Source of the DNA: Rhodoferax sp.
GTDB lineage: Bacteria > Pseudomonadota > Gammaproteobacteria > Burkholderiales > Burkholderiaceae_C
Length of the DNA: 6,746 nt
Assembly: GCA_030833685.1 (NCBI GenBank)
Contig: JAURGS010000138.1
Coordinates: 1-6,746 of the forward strand
Direction: 5' to 3'
In this document: in pieces, positions 1 through 6,746 of the stretch
Layout of the letters: the number at the start of each line of letters is the position of its first letter
How positions within the stretch are numbered: the first letter of the stretch is position 1
Notes under the pieces: generated by a model
The model's database searches: none
Told to the model about the DNA's origin: nothing
What the model saw: the letters and a program-made list of their open reading frames with translations, nothing else
Program-made: the position numbers and the translations under genes

Positions 1-2238
1 GTCAAAGGAATCGCCCAGCAGTACACCAGTGGTTTGGTGACCGCGGGTGAGCGTTACAACAAGGTGGTGGACATCTGGGGTAAAGCCGGCGACGAAGTCT
101 CCAAGGTGATGATGGGTCAGCTCTCCAAAGAGACCGTGACCGACCGCCATGGCAAGCAAGTGCCACAAGAGTCGTTTAATTCCATCTACATGATGGCCGA
201 CTCCGGTGCGCGTGGTTCGGCAGCGCAGATTCGCCAGGTGGCGGGCATGCGTGGACTGATGGCCAAGCCAGACGGCTCGATCATCGAGACACCCATCACG
301 GCCAACTTCCGCGAAGGCTTGAACGTGTTGGAGTACTTCATCTCCACGCACGGTGCCCGAAAAGGCCTGGCCGACACGGCGTTAAAGACAGCGAACTCGG
401 GTTACCTGACGCGACGCCTGGTGGATGTGACCCAGGATCTGGTCGTCACCGAGCACGACTGCGGCACCCAAGGTGGCTACCTGATGCGCGCCATTGTTGA
501 AGGCGGCGAGGTGATCGAGTCGCTGCGTGACCGTGTCTTGGGGCGCTCGACCGCTGAAGACATTGTTCGCCCAGAAGACCAGTCGGTCTTGGCTGAAGCG
601 GGCTCGATGCTTGATGAAGACGTGATCGATGAGCTGGAGGCCGCTGGAATTGACGAGGTCAAGGTGCGCACAGCGCTCACCTGCGAGACGCGCTTTGGTA
701 TTTGCGCCAAGTGCTACGGACGTGACTTGGGCCGCGGCGGTCTGGTCAATGGTGGCGAGGCTGTCGGTGTGATTGCTGCGCAGTCGATCGGCGAGCCAGG
801 CACCCAACTGACCATGCGTACTTTCCACATTGGTGGTGCGGCCTCGCGCGCTGCAGTGGCTTCAACGGTGGAAGCCAAGTCCAATGGTGTCGTTGGCTTT
901 AATGCCACGATGCGTTACGTGACCAACTCCAAGGGCGAATTGGTGGTGATTGCCCGCTCTGGTGAGATCATTGTTCATGACGAACATGGTCGTGAGCGTG
1001 AGCGCCACAAGGTGCCTTATGGCGCGGTGCTCACGGTCAAAGCTGACCAAGCGATCAAGGCCGGTACTTTTCTGGCCAACTGGGATCCGCTGACTCGTCC
1101 AATCATCACCGAGTACGCCGGCCGTGCGCGTTTCGAGCATGTGGAAGAGGGCTTGACGGTTGCCAAACAGGTCGACGACGTGACCGGCTTGTCCACCTTG
1201 GTGGTCATTGACCCCAAGCGTCGCGGCTCTGCCAAGGTGGTGCGCCCGCAGGTCAAACTCATTGACGCTGGCGGCCATGAGGTCAAGATTCCGGGAACCG
1301 ATCACTCGGTGACCATCAGCTTCCCGGTTGGCGCACTGATTCAGGTGCGCGATGGGCAGGATGTGGGCCCTGGCGAGGTGCTGGCGCGTATCCCTGTTGA
1401 AGGGCAAAAGACGCGCGACATTACCGGCGGTCTGCCGCGTGTGGCCGAACTGTTCGAAGCGCGCTCGCCCAAAGACAAAGGGGTGCTGGCTGAAATGACG
1501 GGCACGGTGTCCTTCGGCAAGGAAACCAAGGGCAAGATCCGCTTGCAGATCACAGACCCGGAAGGCAATGTCTGGGATGAGCTCATCCCCAAAGAGAAGA
1601 GCATCCTGGTGCACGAGGGCCAGGTGGTCAACAAAGGTGAAACTGTGGTTGACGGTCCAGCCGACCCACAAGACATTCTGCGACTGTTGGGCGCCGAAGA
1701 GCTGGCACGCTACATCGTTGATGAGGTGCAGGACGTTTACCGCTTGCAAGGTGTGAAGATCAACGACAAGCACATCGAGGTGATCGTGCGTCAGATGCTG
1801 CGTCGTGTGGTCGTGGAGAACCCAGGTGACTCCAGCTACATTTCCGGTGAGCAGGTCGAGCGCTCTGAGATGCTGAACACCAATGATGCGCTGCGTGCTG
1901 AAGACAAAGTGCCGGCAACTTTCACCAATTTGCTCTTGGGTATCACCAAGGCGTCGTTGTCCACCGACAGCTTTATCAGCGCCGCGTCTTTCCAAGAGAC
2001 CACGCGTGTGCTGACCGAGGCTGCCATTATGGGCAAGCGCGACAGCCTGCGTGGCCTGAAAGAGAACGTGATCGTGGGTCGCTTGATTCCCGCGGGCACG
2101 GGCCTGGCCTACCACGAGGCTCGCAAAGTCCGCGAAAACATGGACGAAGAGGAGCGTCGTGCCATTGCCGAGGCGGAAGCCGCTGAGCTGGCCGGTGAGG
2201 TCACGGAAGAAGTCGGTGAGGAGCCCGCCAGCGAGTAA
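1..2238 (+). CDS. rpoC: RNA polymerase beta' subunit, C-terminal half (5' end outside window)
   Basis: The reading frame is open from base 1 to the TAA at 2236-2238, giving 745 codons; the start lies upstream of the window. RpoC is the largest catalytic subunit of RNA polymerase. Aligned from memory with the 1407-residue E. coli protein, window residue n corresponds to about n+660 in the first half. The second zinc-binding site is intact, with cysteines at window residues 154, 228, 235 and 238 (E. coli 814, 888, 895, 898). The bridge helix lies around residues 109-145 and includes GARKGLADTALKTANSGYL. The trigger loop GTQLTMRTFHIGG carries Met272 and His276 (E. coli M932 and H936). The trigger-loop insertion typical of proteobacteria (SI3) follows, at about residues 282-470. 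The conserved C-terminal clamp segment includes LKENVIVGRLIPAGTG. The protein ends in an acidic Glu/Ala-rich tail of about 30 residues, a part that varies between species. No frameshift or missing key residue is seen. A terminator follows directly. Confidence 0.99.
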   Translation, partial: VKGIAQQYTSGLVTAGERYNKVVDIWGKAGDEVSKVMMGQLSKETVTDRHGKQVPQESFNSIYMMADSGARGSAAQIRQVAGMRGLMAKPDGSIIETPITANFREGLNVLEYFISTHGARKGLADTALKTANSGYLTRRLVDVTQDLVVTEHDCGTQGGYLMRAIVEGGEVIESLRDRVLGRSTAEDIVRPEDQSVLAEAGSMLDEDVIDELEAAGIDEVKVRTALTCETRFGICAKCYGRDLGRGGLVNGGEAVGVIAAQSIGEPGTQLTMRTFHIGGAASRAAVASTVEAKSNGVVGFNATMRYVTNSKGELVVIARSGEIIVHDEHGRERERHKVPYGAVLTVKADQAIKAGTFLANWDPLTRPIITEYAGRARFEHVEEGLTVAKQVDDVTGLSTLVVIDPKRRGSAKVVRPQVKLIDAGGHEVKIPGTDHSVTISFPVGALIQVRDGQDVGPGEVLARIPVEGQKTRDITGGLPRVAELFEARSPKDKGVLAEMTGTVSFGKETKGKIRLQITDPEGNVWDELIPKEKSILVHEGQVVNKGETVVDGPADPQDILRLLGAEELARYIVDEVQDVYRLQGVKINDKHIEVIVRQMLRRVVVENPGDSSYISGEQVERSEMLNTNDALRAEDKVPATFTNLLLGITKASLSTDSFISAASFQETTRVLTEAAIMGKRDSLRGLKENVIVGRLIPAGTGLAYHEARKVRENMDEEERRAIAEAEAAELAGEVTEEVGEEPASE

Positions 2239-2259
2239 GCGTAGGCGAATCTAAACTGC

Positions 2260-2297
2260 AACGCCTCAGCGCCTTGATTGGCCTGAGGCGTTTTTTT
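2260..2297 (+). terminator. Intrinsic terminator after rpoC
   Basis: A perfect 10-bp inverted repeat, aacgcctcag at 2260-2269 and ctgaggcgtt at 2283-2292, encloses a 13-base loop. The loop can add an inner gcc/ggc pairing (2271-2273 with 2280-2282). Seven T residues at 2291-2297 follow, the last two paired bases being the first of the T run. This GC-rich stem plus T-tract is a classic Rho-independent terminator for the + strand and sits 21 bases after the rpoC stop. On the opposite strand there is no comparable T run, so it appears one-directional. It ends only 9 bases before the rsmB ATG, which is unusually close. Confidence 0.93.
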
Positions 2298-2306
2298 ATT
2301 TCATTC

Positions 2307-3632
2307 ATGAGCACTGCGCAGACCACAGCACCACTTTGGCAACAGCTGCAAGCCAGCGCGCGCGTCTTGGCCCAAATTCGCCAGGGTCAGTCAGCAACGC
2401 CGGTCTTGGCAGCGATTGCCGCTGAGCAGCGCGCCGGGGTTCAGGCCTTGAGTTTTGCGGTTTTGCGCGACTTGGGCCGCGCCCAGGCCTTGAGAAAAGC
2501 TCTGGCACCCAAAAAGCCCAGTGAGGCGGTTGATGCTTTGTTGTGCACTGCTTTGGCCTTGTTATGCCCCAGCTCTGCTGCGGCGTATGAGGCCCACACC
2601 TTGGTCAATCAGGCGGTCGAGGCTGCAAAAAATGATCGCTCGACGCGGGCGCAGGCACCCTTTATCAATGCATGTCTGAGACGTTTTTTGCGCGAGCGCG
2701 AGAGCTTGATGGCACACACCGATACCGATCCACAAGCCCTCTGGAACCACCCGCCATGGTGGATTAGCCGGCTCAAGCAAGACTGGCCTTCGCAATGGCA
2801 GCGCGTCTTGACGGCGGCCCAGTCCCCAGGGCCACTCACATTGCGGGTGAATCGGCGAAAGACAACGCAAAAGGCCTATCTCGCTTTGCTTGGCGAGCTT
2901 GGCTTGCAGGCCAGTGCCGTGGGCTCCTCTGGCGTGCGCCTAGACAAGCCTGTGCCGGTCATGCAGTTGCCGCACTTTGCCCAGGGTTGGGTGTCGGTGC
3001 AAGACGCAGCGGCGCAGCTGGCAGCGCCCCTCTTGATTTCGGCCCTGGCCAAGCCGCAAGGCGCCCGGGTTCTGGATGCTTGCGCAGCACCTGGTGGGAA
3101 AACCGCGCACCTCCTGGAGTTGGCTGATCTGGACCTGCTTGCGCTGGATGTGGATGCCACTCGTTGTGAGCGTATTCACGACACATTCAAGCGCCTTGGC
3201 TTGAACGCGCAGGTTCTTGCAGCGGATGCCGAACAAGTCGGGCTCTGGTGGGATGGCCGTTTGTTTGATGCGATTTTGCTTGATGCACCCTGCTCGGCCT
3301 CGGGCATTGTGCGCCGCCACCCGGATATTCGTTGGCTTCGCCGGGCCAGTGACATTGATGCCCTGGCCGCCTTGCAGCAGCGCTTAATGCAAGCGCTGTG
3401 GCCCTTGCTTAGCCCGGGCGGAGTCATGCTGTATTGCACCTGCTCGGTGTTCAAGGCCGAGGGTGAGAATCAGCTCAAAACGTTTCTTGTGAACAACACG
3501 GATGCGACCTTATTGCCCTCACCAGGCCATTTGTTGCCGGCTCACGCGGAGCCAGTCGTTTCCCTCGGGGACAATGCTCATCGTGACCAAGACGGTTTTT
3601 ACTATGCATTGCTGCGAAAAGCCGTGCAATAA
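2307..3632 (+). CDS. rsmB: 16S rRNA (cytosine-967-C5)-methyltransferase RsmB
   Basis: The 441-residue product is close to the E. coli RsmB length (429). RsmB uses S-adenosylmethionine to methylate C967 of 16S rRNA in the cytoplasm. The N-terminal part, about residues 10-140, is the all-helical NusB-like RNA-binding domain, including the stretch VDALLCTALALL. The Rossmann methyltransferase domain follows. Motif I DACAAPGGKT at residues 257-266 binds SAM. Motif IV LLDAPCSASG carries Cys329, and motif VI YCTCSVF carries the presumed nucleophile Cys379. The 50-residue spacing equals that of E. coli C325 and C375. The C-terminus has the family-like ending DGFYYALLRK. ATG 2307 is chosen because the upstream in-frame TTG at 2274 lies inside the loop of the rpoC terminator. 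No Shine-Dalgarno sequence is visible before 2307. The 3' end overlaps the DUF4390 gene by 29 bases. Assignment is firm; the exact start is less so. Confidence 0.96.
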   Translation: MSTAQTTAPLWQQLQASARVLAQIRQGQSATPVLAAIAAEQRAGVQALSFAVLRDLGRAQALRKALAPKKPSEAVDALLCTALALLCPSSAAAYEAHTLVNQAVEAAKNDRSTRAQAPFINACLRRFLRERESLMAHTDTDPQALWNHPPWWISRLKQDWPSQWQRVLTAAQSPGPLTLRVNRRKTTQKAYLALLGELGLQASAVGSSGVRLDKPVPVMQLPHFAQGWVSVQDAAAQLAAPLLISALAKPQGARVLDACAAPGGKTAHLLELADLDLLALDVDATRCERIHDTFKRLGLNAQVLAADAEQVGLWWDGRLFDAILLDAPCSASGIVRRHPDIRWLRRASDIDALAALQQRLMQALWPLLSPGGVMLYCTCSVFKAEGENQLKTFLVNNTDATLLPSPGHLLPAHAEPVVSLGDNAHRDQDGFYYALLRKAVQ

Positions 3633-4218
3633 GGCATGGCTTGGCTTGATGCTGGCGCTTTGGCTGAGCGTCAGTGCCTTGGTCCGGGCCGATGAGTTGC
3701 CCAGCCCTCCACCAAGCTTGCAGCTTGAGCGCAGCGCAGATGCGGTGTTGCTGTCGACCCAGTTCGACTTGAAATTACCAGCCGTCGTCGAGGATGCACT
3801 TAACAAAGGGATCCCGATTTACTTCGCCATGAGCGCCAAACTGGTGCGCGAGCGCTGGTACTGGACCAATCAAACGGTATCAACCACACGCCGGCAAATC
3901 CGCTTGGCCTACCACCCGCTGACACGTCGCTGGCGCACCAGCGTTCTCGCGGATGAACAGCCTGAGGGACAGGGGCTGAGCTTCGAGCAAAACCATGACA
4001 GCCTGCAAGCGGCCATGGCGTCGATACGCCGTGTCTCAGGCTGGCCGGTGGCAGAAGGGATTGCTTTGATGGCCGATCAGCGCTATCGCGTTGACTTTCG
4101 ATTTGAGCTTGACGTGACGCGGCTGCCCAGGCCTTTGCAGATTGGGACGCTGGGTCAGTCTGATTGGAGGGTCACCGTCGACATCGCGCAAGCTTTACCC
4201 GGTGGTGGTTCGCCATGA
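3604..4218 (+). CDS. Exported DUF4390 family protein of unknown function
   Basis: The 204-residue product resembles the DUF4390 family as I recall it, usually found between rsmB and ntrY in Burkholderiales; its function is not known. Residues 1-29 look like a Sec signal peptide: a basic start with two lysines, a hydrophobic core (AWLGLMLALWLSVSALV) and a likely cleavage after VRA before Asp30. The mature part would be about 175 residues in the periplasm or attached to the envelope. Recognisable family-like stretches are RERWYW at residues 82-87, RLAYHPLTRRWR at 100-111 and LGQSDW at 183-188. There is no further membrane segment, and the cysteine-rich n-region (Cys3, Cys4, Cys8) is not a lipobox. 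ATG 3604 overlaps rsmB by 29 bases; in-frame ATGs at 3502 and 3574 would extend the signal peptide unnaturally. ATG 3649, behind an AAGG at 3631-3634, would remove its basic n-region. The 3' end overlaps ntrY by ATGA, suggesting translational coupling. Confidence 0.85.
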   Translation: MHCCEKPCNKAWLGLMLALWLSVSALVRADELPSPPPSLQLERSADAVLLSTQFDLKLPAVVEDALNKGIPIYFAMSAKLVRERWYWTNQTVSTTRRQIRLAYHPLTRRWRTSVLADEQPEGQGLSFEQNHDSLQAAMASIRRVSGWPVAEGIALMADQRYRVDFRFELDVTRLPRPLQIGTLGQSDWRVTVDIAQALPGGGSP

Positions 4219-6527
4219 GTACAGTGGAGCGACCTGAAGAAGCCGTCTCGCGCAAGCAGTCCCAAACCACGCGCTGGCTCATTGGCTTGAGTCTGTCGGC
4301 GATGGTGGGATTTGGCCTGGTGCTGATGTTTTTGCTGACCCAGGCCACCAACAATCGGGAGAGTTACGAGCAGCATTACGCCTGGCTATTTGTGGTGAAC
4401 GTGTCGGTGGCTGCGGTTTTGTTATTGGTGACTTTTTGGATTGGCTTGCGACTTTGGCAGCGCTTGCGTCGGGGAAGGTTTGGCAGTCGATTACTGGTGA
4501 AGCTGGCTGCGGTCTTCGCGGTCGCAGGTTTCTTGCCGGGGGTGTTGATTTATGGCGTGTCGTACCAGTTTGTTTCGCGCTCAATTGAAAGTTGGTTCGA
4601 TGTCAGGGTTGAGGGTGCGTTGGGGGCTGGCTTAAACCTGGGGCGTTCAACGCTGGAGGCCTTGTCTGCGGAGCTCGGTGGCAAGGCGCGCGCCGCTGCC
4701 GAGCAGTTAACCGACCTGACCGATGCGGCGGCGGCCTTGCCCATGGAGCGTGCCCGCAATGCGGTTGGTGTGGACACCCTGATGCTCTGGAGCGAGTCGG
4801 GGCGACTGGTGGCCTCGGTCGGCTTAGCGAGTTACCAGCTCACGCCTGAGAAGCCAGATGCGCAATATTTTCGAAGTGCTCGCAGTCAGCGGGTGGTGAC
4901 ATGGGTTGAAGGCCTGGATGAGGGCATTCAAGCTCGACAAAATGTATCCAAAGTCAAGGCCCTGGTGTTATTGAACAGCAGCAGTTTCACCGTTTTGGGC
5001 GAACCCCGTTACCTGCTTTTGGTCAAGGCCTTGCCCAGCCAGCTGGTGGCAGATGCGATGGCGGTGACGCAGGCCAACCGCGAGTACCAGGAGCGTGCCT
5101 TGGCGCGTGATGGGCTCAAGCGCATGTACATCGGCACATTGACGCTCAGCTTGTTTTTAGCAGTGTTTGGCGGGGTGCTGCTGGCCGTCATTTTGGGCAA
5201 CCAGATTGCACGCCCCTTGCTACTGTTGGCCGACGGTGTGCGACAGGTGGCCGCGGGAGACCTCTCGCCCAAGCCAGTCCTGCGCGGCAAGGACGAGCTT
5301 GATGGATTGACCCGGGCCTTCGCCGACATGACCGATCAACTTGCCGATGCACGACATGCGCTAGACGACAGCATGTCGCAGGTCAATGCGGCACGCGCCA
5401 ACCTGCAGACGATTTTGGATAACCTGACGACAGGCGTCATTGTCTTGGAGGCTGATGGGCAAATTGTGAACAGCAACCCTGGTGCGACCCGAATTTTGAG
5501 ACTACCCATGGCCGCCCTACAAGGGCAATATTTGTCAGCAGTGCCAGGATTGAAGGATTTCGCAGAAGGTGTGGCGCAACAGTTTGCAGCCATGTTGGAT
5601 GCGGGCTCTGAGCACGGCGTTGATTACTGGCAGCAGTCTTTCGTGTTGGGTCAATCCGTGCAGACGCAAGACGACGCTGCGCATAGCGCCATTACCTTGG
5701 TTGCACGTGGTGCGCGCCTGCCTGGTTCGCAGTGCCTTTTGGTGTTTGACGATATCTCGGAAATCGTTTCGGCCCAGCGCGCTCAGGCCTGGGGCGAGGT
5801 GGCACGGCGCTTGGCGCACGAAATCAAAAATCCGCTGACGCCAATACAGCTCTCTGCAGAGCGCTTGGCGCGCAAGCTCGATGGCAAGCTTGAGCAGTCT
5901 GACCAGACGGTTTTGGACAAGTCGGTACGGGTTATCGTTGACCAGGTCGAGGCCATGAAGCGTTTGGTCAATGAGTTTCGTGATTACGCGCGTTTGCCCA
6001 CTGCCGATTTGAAGCCACTTGACCTCAACGCCCTGATCGTTGAACTGGTACAACTGTATGCGAGCGACAGCGCAGTCGTTCCAGTGACCGTAGAGCTAGA
6101 TGCACAGTGCCCGCCGATTTTGGGGGACGCTCAACAGTTGCGTCAGGTGCTGCACAATCTTTTGCAAAACGCCCAGGATGCCACGCTCGCCCAGGCTCGC
6201 GGCGCAGCAGACAAGATTGATTGCGCACCTGCAGCAGCGACGGCGCTCCAGCCCGTGGTGTTGCGAACCCAATGGCGCAGCGCCTCTAAGCGGGTTCGCA
6301 TGACGGTGCTTGATTCAGGCGGCGGCTTCCCTGCAGATATTCTCAAGCGCGCGTTTGAGCCTTATGTCACCACCAAAGAAAAGGGAACCGGTCTGGGCTT
6401 GGCTGTGGTTAAAAAAATTGCTGATGAGCATGCCGCGCGCATCGAAATCGTCAACCGTGTTCAGGACGACGAAGTGCTGGGCGCGCAAGTGTCGCTATCA
6501 TTCGCCACCGAAGCCTCAACGCAGTGA
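4215..6527 (+). CDS. ntrY: NtrY-type membrane sensor histidine kinase
   Basis: The 770-residue inner-membrane kinase of the NtrYX two-component system is expected to autophosphorylate and pass phosphate to the regulator encoded next. Three membrane helices lie at about residues 21-42, 57-80 and 94-117, then an extracytoplasmic region of about 185 residues and a fourth helix at about 306-328. The HAMP linker follows (about 329-385, with RPL and the GKDEL region), then a PAS domain from about 397 (LQTILDNLTTGVIVLEADG). The kinase core shows the H-box RRLAHEIKNPLTPIQ with His535, N-box LRQVLHNLLQNAQDA with Asn652, G1 box DSGGGF at 700-705, and G2 box GTGLGL at 724-729. All catalytic motifs are intact. 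An Ala-rich stretch at about 657-680 separates the N and G1 boxes more than usual. ATG 4215 is preferred over an in-frame TTG at 4164 because it forms an ATGA overlap with the preceding stop, with a GGTGGTGG stretch just upstream. NtrY homologues are linked to nitrogen and redox or respiratory control; the signal here is unknown. Confidence 0.95.
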   Translation: MSTVERPEEAVSRKQSQTTRWLIGLSLSAMVGFGLVLMFLLTQATNNRESYEQHYAWLFVVNVSVAAVLLLVTFWIGLRLWQRLRRGRFGSRLLVKLAAVFAVAGFLPGVLIYGVSYQFVSRSIESWFDVRVEGALGAGLNLGRSTLEALSAELGGKARAAAEQLTDLTDAAAALPMERARNAVGVDTLMLWSESGRLVASVGLASYQLTPEKPDAQYFRSARSQRVVTWVEGLDEGIQARQNVSKVKALVLLNSSSFTVLGEPRYLLLVKALPSQLVADAMAVTQANREYQERALARDGLKRMYIGTLTLSLFLAVFGGVLLAVILGNQIARPLLLLADGVRQVAAGDLSPKPVLRGKDELDGLTRAFADMTDQLADARHALDDSMSQVNAARANLQTILDNLTTGVIVLEADGQIVNSNPGATRILRLPMAALQGQYLSAVPGLKDFAEGVAQQFAAMLDAGSEHGVDYWQQSFVLGQSVQTQDDAAHSAITLVARGARLPGSQCLLVFDDISEIVSAQRAQAWGEVARRLAHEIKNPLTPIQLSAERLARKLDGKLEQSDQTVLDKSVRVIVDQVEAMKRLVNEFRDYARLPTADLKPLDLNALIVELVQLYASDSAVVPVTVELDAQCPPILGDAQQLRQVLHNLLQNAQDATLAQARGAADKIDCAPAAATALQPVVLRTQWRSASKRVRMTVLDSGGGFPADILKRAFEPYVTTKEKGTGLGLAVVKKIADEHAARIEIVNRVQDDEVLGAQVSLSFATEASTQ

Positions 6528-6535
6528 TCTGAGGC
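6513..6535. repeat. Short inverted repeat across the ntrY stop
   Basis: A 6-bp perfect inverted repeat, gcctca at 6513-6518 and tgaggc at 6530-6535, flanks an 11-base loop that contains the ntrY TGA. No T-tract follows, so it is unlikely to be an intrinsic terminator. It could be a weak hairpin at the ntrY-ntrX junction, or chance. It lies in the only untranslated gap (51 bases) between ntrY and ntrX. Confidence 0.25.
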
Positions 6536-6578
6536 CGCAACCCCATTACCCTAGCTGCAGACTGGACCATAATCGCGC

Positions 6579-6746
6579 ATGGCAAATATTCTGGTCGTCG
6601 ATGATGAGCTTGGCATTCGTGACTTGCTGAGTGAAATTCTCAATGACGAAGGGCACACTGTTGAGTTGGCGGAAAACGCGGCGCAGGCGCGCGCAGCCCG
6701 CTTGCGCGGCCAGCCCGACTTGGTTTTGCTGGATATTTGGATGCCT
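6579..6746 (+). CDS. ntrX: NtrX-type response regulator, N-terminal receiver (3' end outside window)
   Basis: An open frame begins at ATG 6579 and continues to the window edge for 56 codons. It starts MANILVVDDELGIRDLLSEI, the typical first strand and acidic pocket of a receiver domain, with Asp8 and Asp9 as metal-binding residues. LVLLDIWMP at residues 48-56 contains the phospho-acceptor Asp52; the DIWMP form is common in NtrX and related NtrC-family regulators. The gene starts 51 bases after the ntrY stop, so it is the expected cognate regulator. The remaining receiver and the expected AAA+ sigma-54-interaction and Fis-type DNA-binding domains lie outside the window and cannot be verified. 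The ribosome-binding site is weak: only a GGA at 6564-6566, about 12 bases before the ATG. Confidence 0.9.
   Translation, partial: MANILVVDDELGIRDLLSEILNDEGHTVELAENAAQARAARLRGQPDLVLLDIWMP

Noticed and set aside
862..2115. A 417-codon open frame on the - strand opposite rpoC
   Set aside because: It lies fully antisense to highly conserved rpoC codons, and its translation (rich in His, Gln and Asn, with no recognisable domain) reads like a shadow created by the codon bias of rpoC.
2274..2306. Upstream in-frame TTG start that would extend RsmB by 11 residues
   Set aside because: The extension is encoded by the loop and distal arm of the rpoC terminator, and the added residues (MIGLRRFFISF) do not resemble an RsmB N-terminus.
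4164..4214. TTG start that would extend NtrY by 17 residues
   Set aside because: The extension lies inside the DUF4390 coding region and has the low-plausibility sequence MEGHRRHRASFTRWWFA; ATG 4215 gives the standard ATGA coupling.
5535..6053. A 172-codon open frame on the - strand within ntrY
   Set aside because: It is antisense to the PAS and H-box coding region of a clearly real gene, and no domain is recognisable in it.
6513..6535. Possible intrinsic terminator after ntrY
   Set aside because: The stem is only 6 bp and no T run follows, so it is listed only as a weak inverted repeat.
6310..6630. A 106-codon + strand frame spanning the ntrY end and the start of ntrX
   Set aside because: It overlaps both real genes in a different frame and its translation shows no family features; the conserved kinase and receiver motifs are in the other frames.

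Overview
The window looks like ordinary chromosomal core DNA of a betaproteobacterium, most likely order Burkholderiales and perhaps a Comamonadaceae relative. This is inferred from the moderately high GC, the protein character, and the gene order rsmB - DUF4390 - ntrY - ntrX, which I recall as typical of that order. I cannot name a genus. All recognisable genes lie on the + strand. I see no mobile element, CRISPR array, tRNA or rRNA.

Layout. Bases 1-2238 are the 3' half of rpoC (RNA polymerase beta' subunit), entering from the left edge. A strong intrinsic terminator (about 2260-2297) closes that unit. The next gene, rsmB (16S rRNA m5C967 methyltransferase), has its ATG at 2307, only 9 bases after the T-tract, with no visible Shine-Dalgarno sequence. 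rsmB overlaps by 29 bases a gene for a secreted DUF4390 protein (3604-4218). That gene overlaps by an ATGA junction (4215-4218) a 770-residue NtrY-type membrane histidine kinase. After 51 bases a response regulator of NtrX type begins (6579) and runs off the right edge after 56 codons, just past its phospho-acceptor aspartate.

How the genes work together. rpoC belongs to the transcription machinery and is terminated separately. rsmB, the DUF4390 gene and ntrY are packed with overlapping ends and are probably cotranscribed and translationally coupled, with ntrX next. NtrY would sense a signal through its membrane and extracytoplasmic N-terminal half and pass phosphate from His535 to Asp52 of NtrX. 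The DUF4390 protein is probably exported and is the least understood member. Its position, coupled to the kinase gene, makes it a candidate accessory factor of the NtrYX pathway, but nothing in the sequence proves this.

No clearly new system is visible. The points most worth a second look are the terminator set against the rsmB start codon, the uncharacterised DUF4390 protein next to NtrY, and a small Ala-rich insertion in the NtrY ATPase domain.
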